NCBI GenBank assembly: GCA_905116865.2
Contig: CAJHNH020007935.1
Span: forward strand, 274,501-338,500
Direction of reading: 5' to 3'
Source: Candidula unifasciata
Lineage: Eukaryota > Mollusca > Gastropoda > Stylommatophora > Geomitridae
DNA: 64,000 bases
Shown here: positions 19,660 to 30,696 of the stretch, one piece after another
Layout of the letters: every line of letters begins with the position of its first letter
Position numbering within the stretch: position 1 is the stretch's first letter
Position numbers and translations under genes: made by a program
Notes under the pieces: generated by a model
What the model was told of the DNA's origin: nothing
The model's input: only the letters and a program-made list of their open reading frames with translations
The model's database searches: none

Positions 19660-21000
19660 TTCTTCTTCAACAATGCGAGCCCTTGAGGTTCATTGCTGCA
19701 GATATCACCCGCCTCCATTCGTCTCTCTGGTTGGCTTTCTTCTTCAACATTCCGACCCCATGAGGTTCATTGCTGCAGATATCACTCGCCTCCACTCGTC
19801 TCTCTGGTTGACCTTCTTCAACATTCCGAGCCCGTGAGGTTCATTGCTGCTTGAGTCTCTCTGGTTGACATATTCCGAGCTGCATTGATATCACTCGCCT
19901 CCATTCGCCTCTGGTTGACCTTCTTCTTCAACATTCTGTCTTGCTGCAGATATCACACGGTCTCTCTGGTTGACCTTCTCTTTTGAGGTTCATTGCAGAT
20001 ATCATCGCCTCCATTCGTCTCTCTGGTTGACCTTCTTCTTCAACATTCTGAGCCCTTGAGGTTCATTGCTGCAGATATCACACGCCTCCACTCGTCTCTC
20101 TGGTTGACCTTCTTCTTCAACATTCCGAGCCCTTGAGGTTCATTGCTGCAGATATCACTCACCTTCACTCGTCTCTCTGGTTGGCCTTCTTCAAAATTCC
20201 GAGTCCTTGAGGTTCATTGCTGCAGATATCACACGCCTCCACTCGTCTCTCTGGTTGATTCTGCATTCACCCTCATTACCGCAATATCACCTGCCTCCAT
20301 TCGTTTCTCTGGTTGACCTTCTTCTTCAACATTCTGAGCCCTTGAGGTTCATTGCTGCAGATATCACACGCCTCCACTCGTCTCTCTGGTTTGATAATTC
20401 CGACCCTTGAGTTCATTGCTGCAGATATCACTCGCCTCCATTCGATTCTTCTTCAATTTCTGAAGGTTCATTGCTGCAGATATCACACGCCTCCCACTTT
20501 CTCTGGTTGACCTTCTTCTTCAACATTCCGAGCCCTTGAGGTTCATTGCTGCAGATATCACTCACCTTCACTCGTCTCTCTGGTTGGCCTTCTTCAAAAT
20601 TCCGAGTCCTTGAGGTTCATTGCTGCAGATATCACACGCCTCCACTCGTCTCTCTGGTTGACCTTCTTCTTCAGCATTCCGAGCCCTTGAGGTTCATTAC
20701 CGCAGATATCACCTGCCTCCATTCGTTTCTCTGGTTGGCCTTCTTCAAAATTCCGAGTCCTTGAGGTTCATTGTTGCAGATATCACTCGCCTCCATTCGT
20801 CTCTCTGGTTGACCTTCTTCTTCAACATTCCGAGCCATCATTGCTGCATCATCATCACTCGTATATCTGGTTGACCTTCTTCTTCAACAATCATATTGCT
20901 GCATCCACTCGTCACCTTCTTCTTCAACATTCTGAGCCCGTGAGGTTCATTGCTGCAAATATCACCCGTCTCCATTCGTCTCTCTAGTTGACCTTCTCTT
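19660..21000 (-). repeat. 77 bp tandem array derived from LINE-E tail
   Basis: About 19 units of a 77 bp repeat with the landmarks TTGAGGTTCATTGCTGCAGA, TATCACACGCCTCCACTCGT, CTCTCTGGTTGACC and TTCTTCTTCAACATTCCGAG. Many units have internal deletions of 10-40 bases, so lengths vary. The array merges at 21000 into unique LINE-E 3' sequence on the minus strand. Single unexpanded relatives stand at 27.0 kb and 46.8 kb. Open frames across it are artefacts. Confidence 0.9.
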
Positions 21001-21330
21001 TCCAGTTGGTGAGAACAAGTGTTTGCAGGTCTTTCTGGACATTATCTCTCCATCGTCATCTTGGTCTGCCTCGTGGTCTGCGACCATTTAGCTACCTTGT
21101 GTGTACAGTTTTGACTCCTCTGTTGTCTGACATTCTCTCAATATGCCACAGCCGTTTCACTCTATTAGCTCCCATGAAAGTATCGCCGTAAGACTGAGTT
21201 TTGGAAAATTGTTAATAAAGCTTCATCTCTTTTAGTTGTGCTCCAAATTTCAGAGCCATATAAAAAGAACAGGATAGAAATATGCTCTGAGCCTGTGTGA
21301 CATATAATGGCACAACAGGACACTGAATAA
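21001..21330 (-). mobile_element. LINE-E 3' fragment
   Basis: Antisense of a non-LTR C-terminal region: CTTTCTGGACATTATCTCTCCATCG is the antisense of the W-R-D-x-x-x-K-D-L type tail. The homologous unexpanded tail at 27.0 kb shows the same order of blocks (AGTTGGTGAGAACAAGTGTT there reads AGTTGATGGTTCCAAGTGCC). The frame is broken. Confidence 0.6.
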
Positions 21331-21395
21331 ATGAATTATCATACTTTTTCTTGTTCTGCGTTCTTCCTAAGATGTTAACGTGTTGTGCCCGTTTA

Positions 21396-21423
21396 CAGCA
21401 TCATCATCACCACCACCATCATC

Positions 21424-21480
<57 letters not shown>
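21396..21480. repeat. (ATC)n/(ACC)n microsatellite at a LINE 3' end
   Basis: About 28 trinucleotides, mainly ATC with ACC interruptions. On the minus strand it reads GATGAT and abuts the 3' end of the LINE-D copy that follows, the same place where LINE-A copies carry GATGAT tails. Confidence 0.92.
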
Positions 21481-21485
<5 letters not shown>

Positions 21486-22050
21486 CCTAGCCAGCTGGCG
21501 AAGGCTTTTGTGCATCTCCACAGATCTTGGTCTTTGGTGCTCTAGATCAATTCCACTGATGATATTCCTTCATTCAGCTGTCTTAATTAAGCCATCCGCC
21601 ATCGTTTCGCTTGGTCTGCCTCTGCCAATTCTACCATTGATCTTTCCATTCGCCACGATATATTTCAGTGCTCTTTTTTTCCCATCACATGACGAAAGAA
21701 CGTTGTCTCCGTCTCATTGTTGTATAGAACATTCTACTTTCTTTAGCCATATCCAGGCAATCATTGTTAGTTATTCTGGCAGTCCAATGTATTCGCAACA
21801 TTATTCTTAAGAATCACACCTCAGTTGCCTCCAAAATTTTCTTAATTTGTTTGCTCACAGTCCAAGATTCACTGTCATACAACATAATAGGTTCGATGTA
21901 ACATTTCTGTTCTCGTTTTCTGATGTTTAACGAGAGTGATTTAAAAAAAATTTTTTTTTTTTTTTTTACCTAAGATACTGATCATCTTCTAAAATGCAGT
22001 TTTGCCTGACCAATTCTACTCTTAATTAGTGTCACATATCGTCCATCAGA
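21481..22050 (-). mobile_element. LINE-D 3' fragment
   Basis: On the minus strand the degenerate C-terminal order of non-LTR ORF2 can be followed: a 'CYDSESW' type block (antisense of CCAAGATTCACTGTCATAC), L-R-R-x-L/I-x-I block, R-Q-S-E-T-M-A-D-G (antisense of CCATCCGCCATCGTTTCGC) and a final 'K-W-R/C-F-V-H' block near the GAT tail. Interrupted by stops. Confidence 0.55.
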
Positions 22051-22299
22051 TGTTACGAATGTCCCCAAACAGTTGAATTATTGACTTGTTTAAGCACTTT
22101 CCCCTCTATTGCTATGTCACATTTTGGAGTTATCTTCTTCGTTGATATAACCGTTGTTTCTGTTTCTCATTGTTACAGCATGGCTGCGAAATTTGTGCCT
22201 CTCTCCTGACACATCCAACTTCTGCCGGAATTTGTAGACTGTGCTAGCCTTCCCGAAAACGAACATACAACAGCTTAATTTAAAAAAAAAATATAGAAA
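22051..22299. other. Probable further LINE debris, unassigned
   Basis: The sequence resembles antisense retroelement text (for example CCGTTGTTTCTGTTTCTCATTGTTA) but I could not tie it to a named family in this window. Confidence 0.3.
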
Positions 22300-22650
22300 C
22301 TCCCACAAGCGCTCCATTCCCATCTTCAGCAGCAAGCGAACAGTTCCATTTCCAGTGTCACCCTAACTGTATGATTATACATCCATCTCGCCTTTCCCTT
22401 GAGTGTTGAGCGTAGACCAGATCCCCTTGGTAACTCCACGCAGCGCCATTCTCTTTTGACCGTTTGACCGTAATGATCTATTTGTGCCTCCATACTGTTC
22501 ACTCGCTCCCATCTAGCTTGTCATACATCATGTTACCACCAAGTGGCGCAGAACCGGTATGTCTATCTGCCTGCCCATTTCCCAAACATACCAGCATGGC
22601 TGGAGAAAATAAAGGACTATTCTCCCACCTGTGAAATACTGCTCTCCTCT
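22300..22650 (-). mobile_element. LINE-C 3' fragment
   Basis: Antisense copy sharing CCCATCTTCAGCAGCAAGCG, CATCTCGCCTTTCCCTTGAG, TTGAGCGTAGACCAGATCCC and CCACCAAGTGGCGCAGAACC with the 8.5 kb copy and, reversed, with the 25.5 kb copy. It includes the end of the RNase H region (antisense of G-x-A-G-M-x-G-N-G-Q-A-D). Confidence 0.75.
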
Positions 22651-23195
22651 GGACTATTTTACTTTTAACGTCTTTTAACACACTTTTTATTTGTTCTTAT
22701 CTTGGCGCCCACTTACTTGAAAACATGAATTGCTTCATACCAATTCATACACAGCCTAATTTAAAAAATGCAAGGAGTGTTTTTTGACCCAATTAATTAA
22801 TGATTGTAACAATTACACAATAATTACCACCAACATTTGATTTGTTTTAATGCAAGGCCTTCAGTTCCCTACCCCTCCCCCTAGTGTGTATATGTGTGTG
22901 TGTGGGGGGGGGGGGATGTCTTTATTTTGAGCTTGGTTAATATGGAATTGTGTTTTCCTGCTTATGTCAGCAATATCCGGTTTGGCTGTTTAGTACACTG
23001 TGATATAATAAGTGCCAAATTATTCTTCCGTCAGATAATCGATTTATATATTAGTTTAATCGTGACTTTGACAGCTTTACATTTTTTTTATAACCCTCTG
23101 CATTTCTTCTTTTCTGTTCCAACTTTAAATGGCTGCTGACAAGTTGAATTGTGACTTATATATATAGCTAGGCTGCGTTTCCAGCGCCCTTTTAC
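22651..23195. other. Intergenic, nothing recognised
   Basis: It contains (TG)n followed by a G run at 22892-22914. The open frame 22894-23139 begins in that run and shows no domain. Confidence 0.45.
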
Positions 23196-23199
23196 TATC

Positions 23200-23398
23200 A
23201 TTCCCTTTGTGGGATGCAATTTTTTGTTATATTAAGCTCCACCCTGACATTTGCCAGGGGCCTCAATATAGCCTGACGGTTGAACGCCGTTTCAGGGGCC
23301 TCTCCACGTGTGATCCTCATCCGCATGATGGCACTTTGTGTCCCCGGGTGTTTATCGCTCTGTGTGATGTCCTGGTGGGGTAAAATTTACTTACTTCG
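23200..23398 (+). mobile_element. SINE-X copy 7, full length, TTAC tail
   Basis: The head CATTCC ... GGGATG can pair with one T-G wobble. The body has GGGGCCTCAATATAGCC, GGTTGAACGCCGTTTC, the GATGGCACTTTGTG block and CCTGGTGGGGTAAAA. The tail is TTACTTACTT. Confidence 0.85.
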
Positions 23399-23399
23399 G

Positions 23400-23665
23400 C
23401 GCCTTTCGGGCATAAAAGTAAAGGACCTTTTCCCGGGTTATCGTGTGTTTTGGGCTTAAAGGGCTCGAGCTATACTTTATAGACAAATCGGCACTCGGTG
23501 GGTGATGTGGTCAACACTACAACCGCCGCCTTTACTTTCCATCACTTCCCCGTTTAAGGCGGGCCGATCTAGGAGTCAAGGTCATTTTTGAAACAAAAGT
23601 CCGGCCCTGTCAGAACCCTAACCCCTGTTTTTCGGATCCGCAGGCGAGCGCCTAGCACACCCCCC
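23400..23665 (-). mobile_element. SINE-T copy (tRNA-derived)
   Basis: Antisense SINE-T directly after SINE-X copy 7. Body blocks are TAAAAGTAAAGGACCTTTTCC, ATAGACAAATCGGCACTCG, GGTGGGTGATGTGGTCAAC and CCGCCTTTACTTTCC. Its tRNA-like head lies towards 23.66 kb (GGATCCGCAGGCGAGCGCC), then a C run. Confidence 0.7.
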
Positions 23666-25540
23666 CCCTCCCCAACCCGCTACCCCCACTCCTTATTTTT
23701 ACATGAAGGAAAAGCTGGGCGACTTCATTGCATCGGATTCTTTTTAATACTTATGACTATACAGGCGCGCCAACGCAGAAGAAAAAACATGGCAGTTGGC
23801 GGGGGAGGAGGGGAGGGGTTGTTGTCCCACCCGCCACCTTAATATTTTATGGGGCAAAAATGGGGTGGGGCCAAGAGGTCTAACCCTAGTTCAAGAATAA
23901 AAATAATAATGTTATTAACAATAATATGCTGAATGGTAAATAAATATATTGGAAACAGGGTGAAAGGTAAATAAATAAATAAATAAATATATATATATAT
24001 TCCAACCTCTGAACTTGAGAACTGTCACATATCGCTCCTGTCGCGTGCCTGATTTAAGGATTTCTCCTTACGAACCAACAGCACTCTGAAACAAATATGT
24101 TGAGTCGTTGGCTCGTATTGGTCTAAGGGATGCACCGTGGCCAATATACGCTCAACTTATTTCAGGAGTAGGGCAACTCAAGTTTAGGCACTACAAAATA
24201 TATAATATTCCTAGGCACACTTGGCTGGACACCCCCACTACTATAAAAAGATAGCGCCCAGGTTATGATAGTCTACTATCATAACCATGTTAACACATAT
24301 AACACTTATTGCTCACACAATCATCAAAGCTAGACAGTTAGAATGGTGAAATAGGGACACCCAAGTCAGCCATGAAAATGTTTGCATGTAATAAGTACAA
24401 TATATATACATGTATTAATGAATAGATTCTCAAGAATGTTCATTGACTGAAACTAAGTATCAGTGATACAATCCAGATATTGAAGCAGCCAGATCTTGGG
24501 TCAGGCGAGTACATGAGTTTATCCTAGGAATCTCAGGGAGCTGCGGGAAGAGTGCATGCTAATGAATAAGTGATCACTTAGCCTAGTTCGTAGGTCAATG
24601 CTCCCCTCAGTCCATGGTGATTCGACTGTAGTTGACTCAGGTATCTATGTCTCTAGTTGATCTGGTACCGGTTGATTACTTCTCCATCGAGGCCACAGGA
24701 ACTGCATAGGGACTCAACAAGTCTCTCTCACAGGTCAGGTGACGAAACTGCCCCAGAGCTCAACCAAGCTCTTGAAGACTGGTTCAATAGATTGATGACA
24801 CAAATGTCTGTGTATGTATACTCGTCCTGAAGCTCACAAACACGCTCTTGCCATGCTGAGGTAGTGGCACCAAGGGCAGGACTAGGTTATGCTTGGTGCA
24901 TAGAATGGTATGGGTTGGTGGTTGTACTGTGATTCGTCTGCCTGATCTCTACAGAGGTCTCATCCCAAGCTTAGGAAATCTTTCAAGATAGAAATGGAAC
25001 TTTGAATGCGCCAAATTTCTACTTCGACTGTATACACGTCTTGACACTGGGATCAGGCGGAAGAATGCCTTTTTTAAAAACAAACCAGCGTCACCAGGAA
25101 AGAAGTTCCTTGTATTCATGAACAAGGAGTAAACCGGTTGACAGGAATTTCTAAATAAAATACCATAATTCGCCAACCTTCAGTTGCAAGTTTGAAAATG
25201 AAGATATATCAAAGCAACTAGAAGGTCAAGAAATGAATATTCTACTAGATAAAGGTATCGATCAATAAATATAAGGGACTATATACCTTTCCGGACGGGT
25301 CTAAGCTTGAAATTTTGCTGAGCGCGAGGGATATCAAGTCCCGACTCGTCCACTGTGTATGGTGGCTGCTCACCTCACGACAAGAACTAAACACGTGTCC
25401 GTACAAAGCGTCAAAACAAAACAACATGCGAAAGGAGGGAAAATGGGGGGGGGGGGAATTTAGCTTCGCCTTACACATTTTCTAGGAGGCCTCAAGGGGT
25501 TAAGCCTCGTATAAGTGCGCAATTAATTAAAATGATTAAT
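23666..25540. other. No gene recognised; simple repeats
   Basis: (AAAT)n and (AT)n at 23960-24000. From 24000 to about 25200 the base composition is more even than its surroundings, which hints at an inserted element, but I found no terminal repeats, coding domain or second copy. A G run stands at 25446-25457. Confidence 0.4.
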
Positions 25541-25544
25541 ACCG

Positions 25545-25870
25545 GTGTGTAAGGAAGTGAGCATGCATATGGACTGGCCGGTTCTGTGCCACTTGGTGGT
25601 GAACTGATGTATGACAGGCTGGATGTTGTGAGGGTACTTTGGGAGCGAGTGAACAGTGCAGAGGCACAGATAGATTATTGCGGTCTGAGGAGAATGATCC
25701 TGAAAGAATTTACAATGGGATCTGGCTGACGCTCGACACTCAGGGGAAAGGCGAGACGGATATACAATCAGACAGTTACTGGCACCATCAGAATTTTAAC
25801 TCTTCGCTTGCTGCTGAAGATGGGGACGGAGCGCTTATAGGGGTGTCCCGAGTGCTGTGATGTCGATTCT
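25545..25870 (+). mobile_element. LINE-C 3' end
   Basis: Sense copy of the LINE-C 3' end: GTGCCACTTGGTGGTGAACTG, ATGTTGTGAGGGTACTTTGG, CTGACGCTCGACACTCAGGG, GGCGAGACGGATATACAATC, CTTCGCTTGCTGCTGAAGATG. The terminus GTGTCCCGAGTGCTGTGATGTC is shared with 51.3 kb and, reversed, with 28.4 and 59.6 kb. It fixes the 3' end of the family. Confidence 0.75.
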
Positions 25871-27000
25871 TAATTCAACATTCGACATTCATTTTAAAAT
25901 AATTATTATAATAAGTTTTTTTTTTTTAAACTAGAAACGAAAGTGCAGTTATTTAACCACAAATGGCGTGTTACAACAGAGCTGAAAAATGATGTCTAGA
26001 CAAAAGTACCGTACTACATACAGCAAGAACCCCCTGAAAATAATACTAATAATAATAACAACATGTTAAATGACCAAAAAAAAAATATAATCTCATAAGG
26101 GATAACATAAAACAATATTAAAATAAGATTTTTATAATTGCTTATATATAAAAAACACACCTTTATAAAAGTTGGTTATTGTGGGAGGGGGGGGGGGGGG
26201 GGGTTGAGTTTCCCCCATACACATTTAAGAGAGAGAAAGAGATTTTCACAAGGGGCTTTAGCACCCAAATTCCGAAGTCTTGATTTGGATCATGCATAAA
26301 AATACTACTATTACTACTAAATATAATTAAGTGTATTATCCTTGATAGAACGTAATGAATAAACTAGGTACTAATCAGACGTATGCAATACTGGTCTGAT
26401 CTGGGTATACTAATGGAACTATGCCACATGTTGAGGATAAAAACTCTCCGGAGAGGTGAAGTCATCACCGAAGGGAGTGGAGACTCCCTTCAGACGTTCC
26501 CCAGCATAAAGATTAAATCCAACTGTTGCAGGCCCGATTTTAGTGCCTGGCTACAGAGAGAATCAATGGACTGGCGTTTCCCCGCCGCGTCCATTGTTAA
26601 TTTACGGTTATAGAATATACACACTAACAACTACCCAGTTCCAGTTTTAGCTAATGCAAATATCAAAATAAATAAGATATTTGTAAAACAAACTCAACGT
26701 AAACTAGAAACTGGAGGAGTTAATTTTAAGATAACCGCATCTACCAGAAAGAATGTACACAGTAGAAGGAATAGCTTAGATATAGGAGCAGGGAGGGAGG
26801 AGGGTAGTGTTTGACGGATGAGTAAACGGTGCTCACGTTGTGCGGGCGTGATTGCAATTGGTGGAACAGTTGAGTTAGAAACCCGTGGGCTTTCCCCTTG
26901 TCTATATGAAGTATTTGAACCTCTAAAACTGAAAGCGTAAAACGAGTTTTACTATCGCATAATATTCTTGAGCCAGAGCAGTTTTGAAGCATACTTTACA
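25871..27000. other. Intergenic, nothing recognised
   Basis: A-rich and T-rich tracts, and a G run of about 20 at 26183-26203. The open frames 26383-26613 and 26741-26992 show no domain. Confidence 0.45.
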
Positions 27001-27004
27001 ACTT

Positions 27005-27185
27005 CTTATTGAGAATTCTGAGCCCTCGAGGTTTATTTCTGTACATTTCACCCGCCTCCATTCATCTCTGTGATTTGTCCTTTCTTTCTAGTTGATGGTT
27101 CCAAGTGCCAGTAGGTCTGTCTTAATAATATAAATCCACCCTCTTATTGGTTTGCTTCATGGTCCACGGCCAGTTTAAATCAAAA
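27005..27185 (-). mobile_element. LINE-E 3' fragment, unexpanded
   Basis: One diverged unit of the 77 bp sequence (GAGAATTCTGAGCCCTCGAGG, TTTCACCCGCCTCCATTC) passes straight into CTTTCTAGTTGATGGTTCCA and the LINE-E end. It shows the pre-expansion state of the array at 19.7-21.0 kb. Confidence 0.65.
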
Positions 27186-27401
27186 AGCTGTAAATATTAT
27201 TGATGATAAAAAAATACTCTGTTCTACCCTTATGGGTTTTAACTGAGTGAAATACTTTATAACAATAATTTTTGACTCACTTCGGATACTGAATATTTAC
27301 TGCTTTTTTAAAACTGACACTTTTGGGCATACCCCTCCCCTCTCCCAGCATTACAGTAATATAAACTGAGGTGAGTACTGGCACTTTCTTTGAACAAAAA
27401 A

Positions 27402-27402
27402 G

Positions 27403-27434
<32 letters not shown>
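27402..27434. repeat. (GT)n microsatellite
   Basis: Pure TG dinucleotide run of about 33 bases, followed by GTGCGTGTACTCACACGCAC. Confidence 0.95.
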
Positions 27435-27839
27435 TGTGCGTGTACTCACACGCACATATATATGCTGAAATAGTCTATTGTAGTTTCAATGTATATCTTG
27501 TTACTTTATTCATGATGATGAGTAATTTGGTCAATGCTATCTTGTTCAACCCCTCTGGGTAGATTTAGTACCAGAATATCCTGTTCAATTCGCATGGTCA
27601 AAATCGGAACACCTACATAGTGTCTATTGTTTTCATTTTTTTTAATTGTATGTATGTATTTTGGGATATTTATTCAGTTATTCAATTTATTCGATTATAA
27701 ATATGTAATGATAGGGACATACAATTTTTTTTTGTATTTTGTGTTTGTTTAACACATTGCACTTTTAAATATTGCATATATTCTGTGTTAATTATTTTAA
27801 AATAAAAACTATAGATTAAATGTGCAAAATATAATACAT

Positions 27840-27980
27840 TTATTTTAAGTCTATTTCCCCCGAAGCGTGTACGATAAATAGAAGAGCCGTGAGTACAGTG
27901 ACCTCCACCTCCTAAAAAACAGCAGACGAGACGAAACTTTCGTTCCAAGTTTGGTTTTGTTTTATTTCGAATCACGACTG
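27840..27980 (+). other. Possible non-coding 5' exon of alpha-spectrin (speculative)
   Basis: The spectrin coding exon at 46043 opens with an acceptor, so at least one upstream 5' UTR exon must exist. This stretch is relatively GC-rich and CpG-bearing for the region (AGACGAGACGAAACTTTCGTT) and ends in a strong donor, CACGACTG|GTAAGTGG at 27981. Nothing else supports it; the true first exon could be elsewhere between 11.5 and 46 kb. Confidence 0.15.
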
Positions 27981-27989
27981 GTAAGTGGC

Positions 27990-28590
27990 TTGTTGTTGTT
28001 GCTTCTTTACAAAAGTGTGTGCTTTAACTTGCAAAATAGAATACGAGAATTGGGTGTGTGAATTTATTGCAAATAAATTCGAGGAATGCGACCGGGTGCA
28101 GTTGCCCTGGTAATTACTTGCAGTCTACAAGGCGGCCCAGGAACTGATGGTTTCGGCTGAATTTCGGGTGTCTGTTTTTTCTTTCTTTCTCATAACTTGT
28201 TTCTGTGTATCACTGTTTATTTTGTTGTTATTGTAATGTTTATTTTATAAGATCGGTGTATTGTTGTATCGACATGTTCACAGATGTTTTTCTAAAAATA
28301 GTAAATAAATTTTCACGATTACGTACTCTATCAAATCTATAAATATAGTATTATATGGGATGAGTTTTACTCATCGCTTGAGTTGAGTTGAGCTGAGTCA
28401 AGAATTGACATCACAGCACTCGGGGTATTTCTCATCGCTTGTTAAACTGGTTTCCATGTGTATGGCTCATTGATGTAACAGGTAGTATAATTATTTACAA
28501 ATGCTGTAGACGTTACAGTGTCCGCCGATGAGACATTTTGTGTTATAGAATTTGCGGCTATCTTACGAATACCGGTCCCAAATTATCGAG
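27990..28590. other. Intergenic; one LINE-C terminus
   Basis: GACATCACAGCACTCGGGG at about 28408-28426 is the antisense of the LINE-C 3' terminus. The rest shows nothing recognisable. Confidence 0.4.
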
Positions 28591-28592
28591 GC

Positions 28593-28905
28593 AGAAAATA
28601 TACCCTAACAGGGCCTCAGTCACGTGTCAATTGCGCACTTCCGAGACTATACCACCACCACCGAGAGTATGCCGCGTGAGCGTGGATTTGGGCTAAACTA
28701 GATGGCTGGGAATCACGAGCAAATAAAATCAAGGCAGTTGCAGGAAATTCGGTAGCTGCTGCTCGTGAGTTCAAGCCATCTAGTTTAGCCCCAATCCACA
28801 TGAGCGGCGTGCAGGATACTCTTGGCGGTGGCGGAAATGCGCAATTTAAGTCGCAGGAAGTGCGCAATTGACACGTGACTGAGGCCCTGTTAGAGTATAT
28901 TTTCT
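28593..28905. mobile_element. 313 bp foldback (palindromic) element
   Basis: The two halves are inverted copies. The left end AGAAAATATACCCTAACAGG matches the reverse complement of the right end with one mismatch. The arms continue through GGCCTCAGTCACGTGTCAAT and TTGCGCACTTCC into the GTGGATTTGGGCTAAACTAG and GGCTGG-GA-TCACGAGC blocks, leaving a loop of about 30-40 bases around 28725-28760. The right arm has a few small differences. No coding region; a clear target duplication was not found. It behaves like a MITE or foldback transposon and would form a long RNA hairpin if transcribed. Confidence 0.9.
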
Positions 28906-29685
28906 AGAGAATGACACTTTTCCCCCAGATGGGTTGAACAGGATATAGTTGTTTGAATTACTACTACTATGGCATGTTTCTACATTTCTAAATTAGGCGC
29001 TTTTTTAATATCCTACTCCAAACAGGGGAAATCCACAGGATAGTCTAATATTTAGGGGGTGGTAGATAGGCTGCATGCAGTCTTGGGCCCTAGGCTGCAC
29101 TCTCTTGTGGGACGTAGGTGGGTTGTGGTTAGGGCCAGTTCTAGATGTTTTAAACGCATCACAAAGCCGGAAAAACCCAGTCTTACCACCCTCTTAAACA
29201 TTGTACTGTCCTGTGACCTCATCTGGGGTGGGATATAACGAAAGAACCCTAAATTATTAATTTCTTTGATAAACTGTCAATTTCTTGATTCCTAAATTAA
29301 ATGCACTAGCAGAAGTACTGTTCAGGTATGAGGAGTATAGGATGTGCTGTGAAATAATCCCTGTCACTATTTAGCAATTTCATGATGTATACACCTGGAT
29401 GAGGTAGCTGTTACCAGTGCCCATATTATAACTGAGTAATTCTGCATCTTTGAACAAACTCTTCAGTGATTATAAAATGAACAGCCCTAAGCTGCCTGCA
29501 TGGCACTTCAACCTTCCTGACAGATGACAAACTTGCTAGTGGTATCAGGAAAATGTCATACCCTGAGTTGATAAAAGAAATGGCTATTAAATACATAACA
29601 ACATCTAATAAAATATATATTCCCAGTTTACAAAGATAGATCCAAATGAAAAGATAACAAGCTAGGAATAGGATTAAACATTCCA
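28906..29685. other. Intergenic, nothing recognised
   Basis: No repeat family or domain identified. The 29426-29731 open frame on the minus strand is AT-rich and without motif. Confidence 0.4.
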
Positions 29686-29689
29686 CAAT

Positions 29690-30110
29690 GGAAACTGAAG
29701 AGAAACTATAACATATCTGATAATCTACCAATTTGCACTGCAGAAATGATTGATGTAATCAGAGCGCTTGAAATGGTAAATGACAACCCTCCCAAACTTG
29801 TGATAGTTTTAACGGATTCACTTTCAGTTCAAAATTATGTAGCAGACCAAACCTAATGAAAGAGATATGTCTGGCTACCACAGATCTAAACACAAGAGGA
29901 TGCTCAGTGCTAGTTGTATGGATACCAGCTCATGTGCAAATACATGGTAATGAAGTTGCGTATAGGGAAGCATGGGCACAGGGGGCATCTAATCACTGAT
30001 AAAAAAATGTATATCAAAGGAATGGTCCTCAAACTGGGACCACAGCCTGAAGGGTAGAAATTCACATGTCGTTGTTGAATGCTTCTAAAAGACAAAATCA
30101 AATAATAGAT
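29690..30110 (+). pseudogene. RNase H domain remnant of a non-LTR retrotransposon
   Basis: The + strand translation shows CTAEMIDVIRALEMV (catalytic Glu helix), LVIVLTDSLSVQNYV (catalytic Asp) and VVWIPAHVQIHGNEVAY. The last matches the W-x-P-x-H-x-G-x-x-G-N-E-x-A-D signature with Tyr in place of the final Asp. Two stops and a shift break it. The sequence differs from LINE-C, so this is a second RNase H-bearing family. Confidence 0.7.
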
Positions 30111-30223
30111 GACCTTAAAATACAGTGCAATCGAAAATTGCTTAGCCTGCAACTTGGATGGGGCTGCTTTACTTAACAGGAAGGGACGTGTAATTTATGC
30201 ACTAAATTCAGTAGTACAGAGCA

Positions 30224-30696
30224 GTGTTTCTCAAACTTGTTTCGCCGCTGCACCCTTGTTCGGAAGAATTTGCTTCGCTCACACCTACCCTTAGCAGTCG
30301 TGTGAATACCTCGGAAAAGAAGAGAAAACAGTGCAGATTTAATGTTCATATGTCTTCAGTGTGATGAATTAAACTGTTTGGATGAATTTTTTATTATTTC
30401 CTTTATGTTTGTAGGAAGTTTAGTTAATTCTACCCTCAAATCACTTGACCCAGAAAGTTGGCTCCTGTATCTGTTTAATGTAAGCACATGTTGGGAATGC
30501 ACTGCAACCTTGCCTGTAGCATTGTTTTCTGAATACACCTGCATCCAGAACTCTTCTTGGCCTTCTTCAAGGTATTTCTATTTTAAGCTGCTGTCTTTGC
30601 TGACCTCAAGCAGATTTTGAAAAGTTCTTGATTTGGCATACGCTTGTGGACCCCCTGGGTACCATTTCATCCAGTTTGAGAACAACTGGTATAGAG
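30224..30696. mobile_element. Non-autonomous hAT element with 8 bp target duplication
   Basis: The element spans 30232-30688 (457 bp). Terminal inverted repeats are CAGTGTTTCTCAAAC at the left and GTTTGAGAACAACTG at the right (13 of 15 match as inverted repeats). The flanking 8-mers GTACAGAG (30224-30231) and GTATAGAG (30689-30696) differ by one base. The subterminal GTGGACCCCCTGGG is typical of hAT (Charlie-like) non-autonomous elements. No transposase remains; the open frame inside (30342-30620) has no match to a transposase core. Confidence 0.85.
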
